NCBI RefSeq assembly: GCF_000427665.1
Contig: NZ_KE386572.1
Coordinates: 3,844,373 to 3,908,372 of the forward strand
Source of the DNA: Geminicoccus roseus DSM 18922
GTDB taxonomy: Bacteria > Pseudomonadota > Alphaproteobacteria > Geminicoccales > Geminicoccaceae
DNA length: 64,000 bases
Reading direction: 5' to 3'
A program made the position numbers and the translations under genes. The notes beneath the pieces were generated by a model. It had not been told where the DNA came from, did no database searches, and saw nothing but the letters and a program-made list of their open reading frames with translations. This document shows positions 27,188-38,773 of the stretch, in pieces. Position 1 is the first letter of the stretch; the number at the start of each line of letters is the position of its first letter.

Positions 27188-27382
27188 CGGAATGCTCCTC
27201 CGCCCACGCAGGATGCAGCGCCCCGAGCATCTTGCCCGGGGTCGGAAGAAGACCTTTCAACCGGTCCTCCGCCCGCTCTTGGACGATCCTGCTCTGTCCC
27301 ACGGGCCACCCCTGCGAGCGCGACGGTCACGGGCGGCAGATGGAACCGCCGCCCGGGCCGGGTCTTTCTCGGCCTTCGCCGC

Positions 27383-28927
27383 TTACTCCCACTCGATCGT
27401 GCCCGGGGGCTTCGAGGTATAGTCGTAGACCACCCGGTTGATGCCCTTCACGTCGTTCACGATCCGGTTCGCGACCCGCGCCAGGAACGAGGGCTCGAAC
27501 AGGAACACGTCGGCGGTCATGCCGTCCTCGGAGGTCACTGCCCGCAACGCACAAACCCGCTCATAGGTGCGCGCATCGCCCATCACGCCCACCGTCTTGA
27601 CCGGCAGCAGGACCGCAAAGGCCTGCCAGATCCGGTCGTAGAGGCCGGCCATCCGGATCTCCTCCAGATAGATCCGGTCGGCCTGCTGCAGGGTCTCCAC
27701 TGCTTCGGGCGTGATCTCGCCCGGGATGCGCACGGCCAGGCCGGGGCCGGGGAAGGGGTGCCGGCCGACAAAGATCTCGGGCAGGCCGAGCTCGCGGCCG
27801 AGCACGCGCACCTCGTCCTTGAACAGCTCGCGCAGGGGCTCGACCAGCTTCATGCGCATCCGTTCCGGCAGCCCGCCGACATTGTGGTGCGACTTGATGG
27901 TGACCGAGGGCCCCCGGAACGAGACGCTCTCGATCACGTCGGGATAGAGGGTGCCCTGGGCCAGGAAGTCGGCCCCGCCCAGCTTCTTCGCCTCGCGGTC
28001 GAACACGTCGATGAAGGTGGCGCCGATGATCTTGCGCTTGCGCTCGGGATCGCTGACGTCCTTCAGCTTGCCGAGGAACTCCTCGCCGGCATCGACCGCG
28101 ACCAACGGGATGTTGAAATGGCCGCGGAACAGGTCGACGACCTCCTTGGCCTCGCCGTGGCGAAGCAGGCCGGTGTCGACGAACACGCAGGTGAGCTGGT
28201 CGCCGATGGCTTCGTGCAGGAGCAGGGCGGCAACCGCGCTGTCGACTCCGCCGGACAGGCCGCACAGGACCCGAGCATCGCCGACCTGCTTGCGGATCTG
28301 CTCGATCGCCTGCTGCTTGTAGGCGCTCATCGACCAGTCGCCGGCCAAGCCGGCGATCCGATAGACGAAGTTCTCCAGGAGCTTGGCGCCAAACGGCGTG
28401 TGCACCACCTCCGGATGGAACTGCACGCCGTAGAAGCGGCGCTCCTCGTCGGCGACCGCGGCGAAGGGCGAGCCGTCCGAGATCGCCAGGGCCTGGAAGC
28501 CCTCAGGCAGGGCAGTGACCTTGTCGCCGTGGCTCATCCACACCTGGGCACTTTCCCCAGGCTCCAGGATCGCGTCGAACAGGGGCGACGCCTTCTCCAG
28601 CCGGATCGAGGCGCGGCCGAACTCCCGGGCGGCCGATGGCTCGACCCGGCCGCCCAGCTGGGCGGCCATGGTCTGTTCGCCATAGCAGATCCCCAGGACC
28701 GGCACGCCCAGGTCGAACACGGCATCGGGTGCCCGCGGGCTTGCCGCCTCATGGGTGGAGGCGGGTCCGCCCGAGAGAATCACCGCTCCGGCGCCGAACC
28801 CGCGGACCACGTCGTCCGAGACGGTGCAGGGAAGGATCTCGCAGTAGACCCGGGCCTCGCGCACGCGGCGCGCGATCAGCTGGGTCACCTGGGAGCCGAA
28901 ATCGAGGATCAGTACGCGGTCGGTCAT
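27383..28927 (-). CDS. guaA: GMP synthase (glutamine-hydrolysing)
   Basis: Converts XMP to GMP with ATP and glutamine. The 514-residue product has the class I glutaminase domain (1-200, nucleophile C81 in GICYGEQTM, then FHPEVVHT), the ATP-pyrophosphatase P-loop [11 protein letters not shown], and the C-terminal dimerisation domain with [13 protein letters not shown] and the ending [10 protein letters not shown]. Start ATG 28927 gives [21 protein letters not shown]. It is the last minus-strand gene of this group; tRNA-Leu diverges from it. Confidence 0.96.
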   Translation of the reverse strand: MTDRVLILDFGSQVTQLIARRVREARVYCEILPCTVSDDVVRGFGAGAVILSGGPASTHEAASPRAPDAVFDLGVPVLGICYGEQTMAAQLGGRVEPSAAREFGRASIRLEKASPLFDAILEPGESAQVWMSHGDKVTALPEGFQALAISDGSPFAAVADEERRFYGVQFHPEVVHTPFGAKLLENFVYRIAGLAGDWSMSAYKQQAIEQIRKQVGDARVLCGLSGGVDSAVAALLLHEAIGDQLTCVFVDTGLLRHGEAKEVVDLFRGHFNIPLVAVDAGEEFLGKLKDVSDPERKRKIIGATFIDVFDREAKKLGGADFLAQGTLYPDVIESVSFRGPSVTIKSHHNVGGLPERMRMKLVEPLRELFKDEVRVLGRELGLPEIFVGRHPFPGPGLAVRIPGEITPEAVETLQQADRIYLEEIRMAGLYDRIWQAFAVLLPVKTVGVMGDARTYERVCALRAVTSEDGMTADVFLFEPSFLARVANRIVNDVKGINRVVYDYTSKPPGTIEWE

Positions 28928-29112
28928 CGTCTTGCCCGGAAAAGCTGGCGGAGTGTCTAGCGCGGATCGCGGCCAAGGGGCAGCCTCGGGCTTGCCGGGC
29001 CGCCGCGCCCACGGCCGGGTTGAGCCGGAGGGCGAACACTGCTAAGGAGCCCCACCTTCGCGGCCAGCCGGCAGCGGGACTCCGTGTGCACGCCCGTGAC
29101 GGGTCGAACCTC

Positions 29113-29197
29113 GCGGACGTGGTGGAATTGGTAGACACGCAGGATTTAGGTTCCTGTGGGGAAACTCGTGAGGGTTCGAGTCCCTCCGTCCGCACCA
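29113..29197 (+). tRNA. tRNA-Leu (anticodon TAG)
   Basis: The acceptor stem GCGGACG pairs with CGTCCGC, the discriminator is A, and the CCA end is encoded. The anticodon loop TTTAGGT (29145-29151) gives TAG at 29147-29149. A long variable arm and the T-loop GGTTCGAGTCC are present. It reads CUN leucine codons. It sits between guaA and tig. Confidence 0.95.
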
Positions 29198-29272
29198 AGC
29201 TGGCCCGGTCGCGAATCCATGGAAGCCGGTGACCGAAACTGGTCGCCGGCATTGGTCGTTTCGAGGGCGCTC

Positions 29273-30649
29273 ATGCAGGTCACGCAGGTTTCGGCCGACG
29301 GTCTGAAACATCATCTGAAGGTGGTGGTCCCAGCCGCCGACATCGAAACTCAGGTCAGCCAGCGGCTCGAGGGCCTGGCCAAGACCGCACGTCTGCCGGG
29401 CTTCCGGCCCGGCAAGGCGCCCGTGTCCCTGCTGCGCAAGCAGTATGGCCGGTCGGTCACCGGCGAGATCCTGGAGCGGAGCATCGACGAGGGCTCGAAG
29501 AAGGCCATCGCCGACAACCAGCTCCGTCCGGCGCTGCAGCCCAAGGTCGAGGTTACCTCATTCGACGACGGCAAGGACCTGGAATTCGACATCCATGTCG
29601 AGAACCTGCCGACCCCGCCCGAGGTTGACCTCTCGACGATCGAGCTGACCAGGTACGAGGCGGACGTTGCGCCGGAGACGGTGCAGAAGGCGCTGGACGA
29701 CATCGTCAAGGGCAACCGCCCCTATGCCGAGCCGGCGGAGCCGCGCCCGGCGAAGCAGGACGACCGCGTCACCATCGACTTCGCCGGCAAGATCGACGGC
29801 GTGGCCTTTGATGGCGGCACCGGCACCGACATGCCGGTGGTGATCGGCTCGGGCATGCTGGTTCCGGGCTTCGAGGACCAGCTGGTCGGCGCCTCGGTGG
29901 GCGACGAGAAGACCATCGAGGTCACGTTCCCTGACGATTACGGCGCCGAGAACCTGCGCGGCAAGGCAGCGACCTTCGACATCAAGGTCACCAAGATCGA
30001 GGAGCCGGGCGAGGTCACGGTCAACGACGAGTTCGCCAAGAAGCTCGGCCAGGAGAACGTCGAGAAGCTGCACGACGCGATCCGGCAGCGCTTCTCCGCG
30101 GAGTACGGCCGGGCGACCCGCCTGAAGCTGAAGCGGGCGCTCCTGGACGTCTTGGCCGAGCGGCACGACTTCGAGGTCCCGCCGGGCATGGTCGAGCTGG
30201 AGTTCGACGCGATCTGGCGCCAGCTCACCGCCGAGATGCAGCGCCTGGGCCAGAGCTTCGCCGACGAGGACAAGTCGGAGGACGAGGCCAAGGAAGAATA
30301 CCGCAAGATCGCCGAGCGGCGCGTCCGCCTGGGCCTGCTACTCTCCGACATCGGCACCAAGAACGAGGTCAAGGTCGAGAACAAGGAACTGCAGCAGGCG
30401 ATGATCGCCCAGGCGCAGCGCTTTCCCGGCCAAGCCCGCCAGGTCTTCGAGTTCTACCAGAAGAACCCGGGGACGCTGGAGCAGCTCCGCGCGCCGATCT
30501 TCGAGGACAAGGTGGTCGACCTGATCATCGAGAAGGCCAAGGTCGAGACCAAGAAGGTCACGCCCGAGGAGCTGATGAAGGAGGCCGAGGAGGACGAGGA
30601 CGAGGCGATCAGCTCGGCCGGCGTCGCCGACGAGCAAGCCGCTTCCTGA
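29273..30649 (+). CDS. tig: trigger factor
   Basis: Ribosome-bound chaperone and peptidyl-prolyl isomerase at the nascent-chain exit. The 458-residue product has the N-terminal ribosome-binding domain with the signature GFRPGKAP, a central FKBP-type domain (about 150-245), and an α-helical C-terminal chaperone domain with an acidic end. ATG 29273 gives MQVTQVSADGLKHHLKVVV, as in relatives. It heads the conserved tig-clpP-clpX-lon cluster and is followed by its own terminator. Confidence 0.95.
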   Translation: MQVTQVSADGLKHHLKVVVPAADIETQVSQRLEGLAKTARLPGFRPGKAPVSLLRKQYGRSVTGEILERSIDEGSKKAIADNQLRPALQPKVEVTSFDDGKDLEFDIHVENLPTPPEVDLSTIELTRYEADVAPETVQKALDDIVKGNRPYAEPAEPRPAKQDDRVTIDFAGKIDGVAFDGGTGTDMPVVIGSGMLVPGFEDQLVGASVGDEKTIEVTFPDDYGAENLRGKAATFDIKVTKIEEPGEVTVNDEFAKKLGQENVEKLHDAIRQRFSAEYGRATRLKLKRALLDVLAERHDFEVPPGMVELEFDAIWRQLTAEMQRLGQSFADEDKSEDEAKEEYRKIAERRVRLGLLLSDIGTKNEVKVENKELQQAMIAQAQRFPGQARQVFEFYQKNPGTLEQLRAPIFEDKVVDLIIEKAKVETKKVTPEELMKEAEEDEDEAISSAGVADEQAAS

Positions 30650-30695
30650 TCATTGGTTGAATGCCGGCTGTTGGTCGGCTACCGATGCGCGAGAG

Positions 30696-30733
30696 ACGTC
30701 CGCGCGAGCGCGAGCTCGGGCGGACGTTTTCTT
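30696..30733 (+). terminator. intrinsic terminator after tig
   Basis: Bases 30696-30703 pair with 30720-30727 (eight pairs) around a GC-rich loop that can form a small inner stem. TTTCTT follows. It separates tig from clpP. Confidence 0.65.
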
Positions 30734-30872
30734 ATGCGGAGCAGCGGACGGAGGGCGACGAGGTCACGTTGCGCGCTGGTCGATGCTTCAACTTCGCGGA
30801 TGACACGCTACATAAGCGCCTGACGAACGGTCAGACCAACGCGTCAGCGGCGCGGATCACGAGGGACGGGAC

Positions 30873-31484
30873 ATGCAGGGGCCGATGGCGCAGCTGGTGC
30901 CGATGGTGGTCGAGCAGACCAGCCGCGGCGAGCGCGCTTACGACATCTATTCGCGGATGCTCAAGGAGCGGATCATCTTCCTCATGGGGCCGGTCGACGA
31001 CGGCTTGGCCAGTGTCGTGACCGCGCAGCTCCTCTTCCTCGAGGCGGAGAACCCCGAGAAGGACATTGCCATCTACATCAACTCGCCGGGCGGCGTGGTG
31101 ACGGCGGGATTGGCGATCTACGACACCATGCAGTACATCAAGCCGGACGTCTCGACGATCTGCATCGGTCAGGCGGCCAGCATGGGGTCGCTGCTGCTGT
31201 GCGCTGGCGCACCCGGCAAGAGGTTCGCCCTGCCGCACGCTCGGGTGATGACCCACCAGCCGTCCGGCGGCTTCCAGGGGCAGGCGACCGACATCGAGAT
31301 TCATGCCCGCGAGATCATCAGCATCCGCCAGCGGCTGAACGAGATCTATGTCCGCCATACCGGCCGGACGCTGCCCGAGGTTGAATCGCGCATGGAGCGC
31401 GATACCTTCATGAGTGCCGTCCAGGCCAAGGAGTTCGGCCTGATCGACGAGGTCTACGAGAAGAGGGATGTGAAGGCCGCGTGA
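30873..31484 (+). CDS. clpP: ATP-dependent Clp protease proteolytic subunit
   Basis: Serine-protease chamber of the ClpXP/ClpAP complexes. The 203-residue product has the catalytic triad S103 ([11 protein letters not shown]), H128 ([11 protein letters not shown]) and D177 (MERDTFMS). ATG 30873 gives [24 protein letters not shown]; the short N-terminal stretch before LVPMV is the expected propeptide. clpX is 178 bases downstream with its own possible promoter. A weak promoter-like pair, CTTCAA/CTACAT at about 30786-30813, lies upstream. Confidence 0.96.
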   Translation: MQGPMAQLVPMVVEQTSRGERAYDIYSRMLKERIIFLMGPVDDGLASVVTAQLLFLEAENPEKDIAIYINSPGGVVTAGLAIYDTMQYIKPDVSTICIGQAASMGSLLLCAGAPGKRFALPHARVMTHQPSGGFQGQATDIEIHAREIISIRQRLNEIYVRHTGRTLPEVESRMERDTFMSAVQAKEFGLIDEVYEKRDVKAA

Positions 31485-31567
31485 CATTAGGGCCACGATA
31501 CGATTCCCGATCGATGCGCGTTTTGTGGTTGTCAATCCACGAGGCTGCATGTTGTCTGCCTGCGACG

Positions 31568-31591
31568 AGCCAGACGCTCAGGCGTCTGGCT
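31568..31591 (+). terminator. hairpin between clpP and clpX
   Basis: A ten-pair perfect stem (31568-31577 with 31582-31591) closes a TCAG loop. There is no good T-tract, so it could be a Rho-independent terminator of reduced strength or a 3'-end stabiliser for clpP mRNA. Confidence 0.45.
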
Positions 31592-31601
31592 GGATCGACG
31601 G

Positions 31602-31630
31602 TTGAACCAGCATCCACCGGCGCGTACCAT
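31602..31630 (+). promoter_or_regulatory. possible clpX promoter
   Basis: TTGAAC (31602-31607) and TACCAT (31625-31630) are separated by exactly 17 bases and lie just after the clpP-clpX hairpin, 33 bases before clpX. Resemblance only. Confidence 0.4.
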
Positions 31631-31662
31631 CCAACCATGACAGCTACCGAGTCGCCTGACCA

Positions 31663-32922
31663 ATGAGCAAAGCTGGCGGGGAATCCAAGAACACCCTCTA
31701 CTGCTCGTTCTGCGGCAAGAGCCAGCACGAGGTCCGCAAACTTATCGCCGGCCCGACCGTGTTCATCTGCGACGAGTGCGTCGAGCTGTGCATGGACATC
31801 ATTCGGGAAGAGAACAAATCCGCGGTGGCCAAGAGCCGCGCGGGCGTTCCTACCCCGGCTGAGATCTGCTCGATCCTGGACGATTACGTAATCGGCCAGG
31901 CCCAGGCCAAGAAGGTCCTCTCGGTCGCCGTGCACAACCACTACAAGCGGTTGGCCCACGGCACCAAGGGCGGCGATGTCGAGCTTGCCAAGTCCAACAT
32001 CCTGCTGATCGGTCCGACCGGCTGCGGCAAGACGTTGCTGGCGCAGACCCTGGCGCGGACGCTGGACGTGCCGTTCACCATGGCGGACGCCACCACGCTG
32101 ACCGAGGCGGGGTATGTCGGCGAGGATGTAGAGAACATCATCCTCAAGCTGCTGCAGGCCGCCGACTATAATGTGGAGCGGGCGCAGCGCGGCATCGTTT
32201 ACATCGACGAGGTCGACAAGATCAGCCGCAAGTCCGAGAACCCGTCGATCACCCGCGACGTGTCGGGCGAGGGCGTGCAGCAGGCCTTGCTCAAGATCAT
32301 CGAGGGCACGGTTGCGAGCGTGCCGCCGCAGGGCGGGCGCAAGCACCCGCAGCAGGAATTCCTGCAGGTCGACACCACCAACATCCTGTTCATCTGCGGC
32401 GGTGCCTTCGCCGGGCTGGACAAGATCATCTCGTCCCGCGGCAAGCCCCGCTCCATGGGCTTCGGTGCCGAGGTGAGGGGTCCGGACGATCGCCAGACCG
32501 GTGATCTCCTGCTCGAGGCGGAGCCGGACGACCTGCTGAAGTTCGGGTTGATCCCGGAGTTCATCGGCCGCCTCCCGGTGATCGCCACGCTCCATGACCT
32601 GGACGAGGCGGCTCTGGTTCAGATCCTGAAGGAGCCGAAGAACGCGCTGGTCAAGCAGTACCAGAAGCTCTTCGACATGGAGGGGGTGAAGCTGTCCTTC
32701 CAGGACGACTCCCTGAAGGCGATCGCCAACCGTGCCATCCAGCGCAAGACGGGTGCCCGCGGCCTGCGCTCGATCATGGAGCAGATCCTGCTCGACACCA
32801 TGTTCGACCTTCCGTCGATGAGCGGGGTGAGCGAGGTGGTGATCAATCGGGAGGTCGCGGACGGGCGTTCCAAGCCGCTGACAGTGCATACCGAACAGCG
32901 CCAGGATGCTGCCGCATCGTGA
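31663..32922 (+). CDS. clpX: ATP-dependent Clp protease ATP-binding subunit ClpX
   Basis: AAA+ unfoldase that feeds ClpP. The 419-residue product has the N-terminal zinc-binding domain (CSFCG and CDECVELC), Walker [12 protein letters not shown], Walker [10 protein letters not shown], the arginine-finger and sensor regions, and [14 protein letters not shown] near the end. ATG 31663 gives [21 protein letters not shown] nine-codon frame (31637-31666) overlaps its start, but I see no ribosome-binding site for it. A terminator follows, and lon has separate signals. Confidence 0.96.
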   Translation: MSKAGGESKNTLYCSFCGKSQHEVRKLIAGPTVFICDECVELCMDIIREENKSAVAKSRAGVPTPAEICSILDDYVIGQAQAKKVLSVAVHNHYKRLAHGTKGGDVELAKSNILLIGPTGCGKTLLAQTLARTLDVPFTMADATTLTEAGYVGEDVENIILKLLQAADYNVERAQRGIVYIDEVDKISRKSENPSITRDVSGEGVQQALLKIIEGTVASVPPQGGRKHPQQEFLQVDTTNILFICGGAFAGLDKIISSRGKPRSMGFGAEVRGPDDRQTGDLLLEAEPDDLLKFGLIPEFIGRLPVIATLHDLDEAALVQILKEPKNALVKQYQKLFDMEGVKLSFQDDSLKAIANRAIQRKTGARGLRSIMEQILLDTMFDLPSMSGVSEVVINREVADGRSKPLTVHTEQRQDAAAS

Positions 32923-32955
32923 TTTTCTCGTCGGGTTTGGATCGATTTTGACGTC

Positions 32956-32985
32956 ACGGCCACGTTCGCGTGGCCGTTTGACGTT
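32956..32985 (+). terminator. hairpin terminator after clpX
   Basis: A nine-pair perfect stem (32956-32964 with 32969-32977) is capped by the very stable TTCG tetraloop and followed by a T-rich stretch. It separates clpX from lon. Confidence 0.6.
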
Positions 32986-33007
32986 CTTGAAACCTCTCTC
33001 TGCTATA
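32978..33007 (+). promoter_or_regulatory. possible lon promoter
   Basis: TTGACG (32978-32983) and GCTATA (33002-33007) are separated by 18 bases. A CTTGAAA at 32986-32992 resembles a heat-shock (RpoH) -35 box, but its distance to TATAGC is only 11 bases. lon starts 58 bases downstream. Which sigma factor is used cannot be decided by eye. Confidence 0.35.
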
Positions 33008-33065
33008 GCCAAGTCTCTGGTCGTGATCGCATGGGGCGACGCGTTCGCCCCCGAGACGAGGTACC

Positions 33066-35465
<2,400 letters not shown>

Positions 35466-35484
35466 CGGTCGACACCGAAGGAAA

Positions 35485-35526
35485 GGGCAGGGGCCCGTGG
35501 AGCAATCCACGGGCCCCTGCTCGTTT
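35485..35526. terminator. strong bidirectional terminator between lon and the methyltransferase gene
   Basis: A 15-pair perfect stem (35487-35501 with 35506-35520) closes a GCAA loop. The top strand continues TCGTTT, and the bottom strand continues CCTTTCC. It lies between two convergent genes and can end both. Confidence 0.75.
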
Positions 35527-35557
35527 CCGACACGGACAGCCTGCGGCCAGCCGTGCC

Positions 35558-36604
35558 TTACCAGGTGTCGGCCAGGGCCAGGCGCACGGGCGTGCGCGGT
35601 CCCTCGGGCTGCCGGCGCACCGTCTGGTAGAGGTCGACGGTGCCGGCCTCGCCACGCGGCAGGTCCGCCTGCACGGGAGTGTAGGGCACCTCGTCGCTGC
35701 CGGCGGCAGCGGTGACGCGCCAGTCGATCAGCTCGGCGAAGTCGAGTTGCTGCGGCAGGTTGATCCAATTGTCGCCGGGTGCGGCAGGCGGCGCCGCTAC
35801 GGCCCGGCAGGCGACGCAGACCCGGCAGATCGGCGGTTCCTTGGCCGTGCGGGCGGTCTGATTGAGGTGGAAGACCTCCAGGGGCGCCAGCCTTGCGAAG
35901 CGGAGCAGGTAGTCGAGGTTGGCCAGGGACGGGAGCCAGAAATTGTCTCCCTCGTAGAAGCGTGCTCCGCCGTTGAAGTAGGCCGCGTTCTCCACCGAGA
36001 TGGTGGCCCCGGTCTCGATGATCAGGATGCCGCCGTCCCGTACCATGCTCCGGGCGAGCAGGAGCCCGCCGAGCGGGTCGAACATGTGGTAGAGCACCCC
36101 GGAGAACACGACGACGTCCAAGGGGCTGCTGCCCACGTGGCGGTCCCGGAACGCGCGCAGCGACATGCCGGAATGGTACTCGAAGGCAACCCCGAGCCGG
36201 TCCTGCAGGAAGGCCATCTTCTGTCCGAAGTCGAGCCGGTCGTAGCTCACCACCCGCCCGGCCCCGCGCCTTGCCAGGAGCAGCGGCACGAGCCCGTCCA
36301 TCGAGCCGATGTCGAGGCAGGACCGCCCCTCGACCGCCGTCGCCGCCAGCGCCTTGCGCGTCATCGCCGTCGGCGCATAGTTCATGCCGGCAGTCCAGGC
36401 TCCCGGCGCATGCTCGATCGAATAGTACCAGCGACGTTCCAGCAGCGGGACGTCGCCGGCGCGCGGGTCCTCCACGAGGTATTTCCGCGCGAGGTCATCC
36501 CGGTTCTCGGGATTGGGAGGAAGATCCGGCCTGCTGGGCAGCACGACCGGTCGGGGCTGCGCCAGCCCGGCCCGCACGAGTAGGCGTCGCAGCCGATTGA
36601 TCAT
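35558..36604 (-). CDS. class I SAM-dependent methyltransferase, substrate unknown
   Basis: The 348-residue product has a Rossmann-type methyltransferase core: motif I LDIGSMDG (97-104), an acidic residue at the end of the next strand in VVSYDRLDFG, and VVFSGVLYHMFDP around motif IV, as in tRNA-wobble or lipid/glycan methyltransferases that detect a 'VLYH' loop. The part before residue 90 and the last 90 residues match nothing I recognise. ATG 36604 has GGAG seven bases upstream. It is on the minus strand between lon and the tRNA genes, where homologous regions usually carry an HU gene. Confidence 0.75.
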   Translation of the reverse strand: MINRLRRLLVRAGLAQPRPVVLPSRPDLPPNPENRDDLARKYLVEDPRAGDVPLLERRWYYSIEHAPGAWTAGMNYAPTAMTRKALAATAVEGRSCLDIGSMDGLVPLLLARRGAGRVVSYDRLDFGQKMAFLQDRLGVAFEYHSGMSLRAFRDRHVGSSPLDVVVFSGVLYHMFDPLGGLLLARSMVRDGGILIIETGATISVENAAYFNGGARFYEGDNFWLPSLANLDYLLRFARLAPLEVFHLNQTARTAKEPPICRVCVACRAVAAPPAAPGDNWINLPQQLDFAELIDWRVTAAAGSDEVPYTPVQADLPRGEAGTVDLYQTVRRQPEGPRTPVRLALADTW

Positions 36605-36742
36605 TCCGTCGCTCCAGGCGGGCATGTTCTCGACGCCGGTGCCGGGCGCCCGTGCTCCGCGGCTCCTGGCACCCCCGTCGTCGCGCGAACAGCCTGCCGG
36701 GCGGGGAAGGGTCCCTCGGTCAGCCCCGAGGGGGGCGAGAGA

Positions 36743-36817
36743 TGGTGCGGGCGGAGGGTTTCGAACCCCCGACATCGACGGTGTAAGCGTCGCGCTCTAC
36801 CACTGAGCTACACCCGC
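36743..36817 (-). tRNA. tRNA-Val (anticodon TAC)
   Basis: Read on the minus strand, the acceptor GCGGGTG pairs with CGCCCGC (one G-U pair), the discriminator is A, and CCA is encoded. The anticodon loop CTTACAC gives TAC (complement of 36783-36785). Cloverleaf arms and GGTTCGAAACC in the T-arm are present. It is divergent from tRNA-Asp. Confidence 0.95.
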
Positions 36818-36828
36818 ATGCCTGCACG

Positions 36829-36856
36829 CTCTAAGGGCGGCGGTGCCGAAGTTCAA
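36829..36856 (-). promoter_or_regulatory. promoter of tRNA-Val
   Basis: On the minus strand, TTGAAC (36856-36851) and TTAGAG (36834-36829) are 16 bases apart, and the -10 box ends 11 bases before the tRNA 5' end. Box quality and position fit a tRNA promoter. Confidence 0.5.
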
Positions 36857-36916
36857 GCCGCGGATCGCTGCGCGACGGCAGCGTGATGAAAACATGAGAA
36901 ATCTGCCGTCTATGCG

Positions 36917-36944
36917 TTGACACCTTCGGCGCTGGGCCTTAATC
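36917..36944 (+). promoter_or_regulatory. promoter of tRNA-Asp
   Basis: A perfect TTGACA (36917-36922) and TTAATC (36939-36944) are 16 bases apart, and the -10 box ends 15 bases before the tRNA. This is the best housekeeping-type promoter in the window. Confidence 0.65.
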
Positions 36945-36959
36945 ACCCGGCCACGGCAC

Positions 36960-37036
36960 GGGGATGTAGCTCAGTTGGTTAGAGTGCCGGCCTGTCACGC
37001 CGGAGGTCGCGGGTTCAAGTCCCGTCATCCTCGCCA
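36960..37036 (+). tRNA. tRNA-Asp (anticodon GTC)
   Basis: GGGGATG pairs with CATCCTC (one G-U pair), the discriminator is G, and CCA is encoded. The anticodon stem CCGGC/GCCGG holds the loop CTGTCAC with GTC at 36994-36996. D- and T-arms are normal. It lies 158 bases before nuoA, with a seven-pair hairpin at 37074-37092 after it. Confidence 0.95.
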
Positions 37037-37073
37037 TCCCGTACCCCTTCCAAGCAACGCCCGCTCGAACCGC

Positions 37074-37092
37074 CGCACTGCAGAACAGTGCG
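37074..37092 (+). terminator. small hairpin after tRNA-Asp
   Basis: A seven-pair perfect stem (37074-37080 with 37086-37092) with a five-base loop and no T-tract. It may end tRNA-Asp transcription before the nuo operon. Confidence 0.35.
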
Positions 37093-37116
37093 TCAGGTCG
37101 GCGCGCGCTTGCGTGC

Positions 37117-37144
37117 TTGGCGGATCGACAAGCCGCTACTATGT
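37117..37144 (+). promoter_or_regulatory. possible nuo operon promoter
   Basis: TTGGCG (37117-37122) and CTATGT (37139-37144), 16 bases apart, lie 50 bases before nuoA. Resemblance only; read-through from tRNA-Asp is the alternative. Confidence 0.35.
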
Positions 37145-37194
37145 TCCGCCCGCGCTGCGGTGCGAAGAGCCGTGGCGAAGGACGAGTGGAGCGC

Positions 37195-37560
37195 ATGCAA
37201 GGCTATCTGGCGGAATACTTTCCGATCCTGATCTTCATCGCGATCGCCGTGGGTCTTTCCCTGGTGATGATTGCCGCCTCGATGCTCACCGCGCGCCAGC
37301 GGCCGGACAGCGAGAAGCTGTCCGCCTACGAGTGCGGGTTCGAGCCCTTCGAGGATGCGCGCGGCCGGTTCGACGTGCGCTTCTACCTGGTCGCCATCCT
37401 GTTCATCATCTTCGATCTCGAGGTCGCCTTCCTGTTCCCCTGGGCGATCACCCTGGGTGAGACTGGCGCCTTCGGCTTCTGGTCGATGATGGTGTTCCTG
37501 GCCGTCCTGACCATCGGCTTCGTGTACGAATGGAAGAAAGGGGCATTGGAATGGGACTGA
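37195..37560 (+). CDS. nuoA: NADH-quinone oxidoreductase subunit A
   Basis: Small membrane-arm subunit of respiratory complex I. The 121-residue product has three membrane helices, with the conserved loop [21 protein letters not shown] (split by the helix ends) carrying the Cys of the switch region. ATG 37195 follows GTGGAG. It is the first gene of a complete nuoA-N operon. Its end overlaps nuoB by ten bases. Confidence 0.95.
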   Translation: MQGYLAEYFPILIFIAIAVGLSLVMIAASMLTARQRPDSEKLSAYECGFEPFEDARGRFDVRFYLVAILFIIFDLEVAFLFPWAITLGETGAFGFWSMMVFLAVLTIGFVYEWKKGALEWD

Positions 37561-38111
37561 ACACGGTGACCAACGCGCCTGCGAGCACCGTGCCCGCCAC
37601 GCACTCGGGGGCTGCTTCCGCCGACCTGTTCGCCCGGGTCGACACAGCGCTGAAGGACGAAGGCTTCATCGTCACCAAGCTCGGCGACCTGGTGAACTGG
37701 GCGCGCTCCGGCTCGATGTGGCCGATGACCTTCGGTCTCGCCTGCTGCGCCGTCGAGATGATGCATGCCGCTGCCGCGCGCTACGACCTGGACCGCTTCG
37801 GCATGGTGTTCCGGCCGAGCCCGCGCCAGTCCGACGTGATGATCGTCGCCGGCACGCTGTGCAATAAGATGGCCCCCGCCCTGCGCAAGGTCTACGATCA
37901 GATGGCGGAGCCGCGCTACGTCATCTCCATGGGCAGCTGCGCGAACGGCGGCGGCTATTATCATTATTCTTATTCGGTGGTCCGCGGCTGCGACCGGATC
38001 GTACCGGTAGATATCTACGTTCCGGGCTGCCCGCCCACGGCCGAGGCACTGCTCTATGGTCTCCTGCAACTGCAGCGCAAGATCCGGCGCCGCGGCACCA
38101 TCGATCGCTGA
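37551..38111 (+). CDS. nuoB: NADH-quinone oxidoreductase subunit B
   Basis: Carries the terminal 4Fe-4S cluster N2 that passes electrons to quinone. The 186-residue product has the cluster ligands C65 and C66 (GLACCAVEM), C130 (MGSCANGG) and C160 (VPGCPP). I chose ATG 37551; an in-frame ATG at 37530 would add seven residues. It overlaps nuoA by ten bases, so they are probably coupled. Confidence 0.95.
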   Translation: MGLNTVTNAPASTVPATHSGAASADLFARVDTALKDEGFIVTKLGDLVNWARSGSMWPMTFGLACCAVEMMHAAAARYDLDRFGMVFRPSPRQSDVMIVAGTLCNKMAPALRKVYDQMAEPRYVISMGSCANGGGYYHYSYSVVRGCDRIVPVDIYVPGCPPTAEALLYGLLQLQRKIRRRGTIDR

Positions 38112-38114
38112 GCG

Positions 38115-38744
38115 GTGGTGTCCGTGACCGAAGAAACCACCGCTCCCGCCCATCCCCTCGACCAGCTCAAGGGACATTGCGCCTCGCTGCTCGGCGACCG
38201 CCTCCAGGACGCCCGCATCTCCTATGATGAGCTGACGCTGGAGGTCAGCACCGGGCGGATCGTCGACACGCTGACGATCCTGCGCGACGAGCCCGGCTGC
38301 CTGTTCAAGGTGCTGGTCGATGTCACCGCCGTGGACCGGCCGGACCGCGAGAAGCGCTTCACGGTGGTCTACCACCTGCTCTCGATGAAGCATAACCAGC
38401 GGATCCGCGTGGTGCTGGAGACCGACGAGTTCACCCCGGTGCCCTCGGTCGTCTCGGTGTTCTCCACCGCGAACTGGTTCGAGCGGGAGGCCTGGGACAT
38501 GTACGGGATCCTGTTCGCCGACCATCCCGACCTGCGCCGGATCCTGACCGACTACGGCTTCGACGGGCATCCGTTGCGCAAGGATTTCCCGCTGACGGGC
38601 TATGTGGAACTGCGCTACGACCCGGAGCAGCAACGCGTGGTCTACGAGCCGGTGACGCTGCGCCAGGACTTCCGCAACTTCGACTTCCTCAGTCCCTGGG
38701 AGGGCAGTGGCTCGCTCCCCGGCGACGAGAAAGCAACGCACTGA
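38115..38744 (+). CDS. nuoC: NADH-quinone oxidoreductase subunit C
   Basis: Peripheral-arm 30-kDa subunit, here separate from NuoD. The product has about 209 residues with the signature [14 protein letters not shown] and [24 protein letters not shown]. Three GTG codons are possible starts (38115, 38118, 38124); I give the first. nuoD begins 29 bases later. Confidence 0.94.
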   Translation: MVSVTEETTAPAHPLDQLKGHCASLLGDRLQDARISYDELTLEVSTGRIVDTLTILRDEPGCLFKVLVDVTAVDRPDREKRFTVVYHLLSMKHNQRIRVVLETDEFTPVPSVVSVFSTANWFEREAWDMYGILFADHPDLRRILTDYGFDGHPLRKDFPLTGYVELRYDPEQQRVVYEPVTLRQDFRNFDFLSPWEGSGSLPGDEKATH

Positions 38745-38773
38745 CCTGTCGCCGAACGGAGTGACCTGGGCCG

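Noticed and set aside
26312-28960. An 882-codon plus-strand frame across the ArsC-like, VOC and guaA genes
   Set aside because: Antisense to three recognised minus-strand genes.
31637-31666. Nine-codon frame overlapping the clpX start
   Set aside because: No ribosome-binding site and no sign of conservation; mentioned under clpX only.
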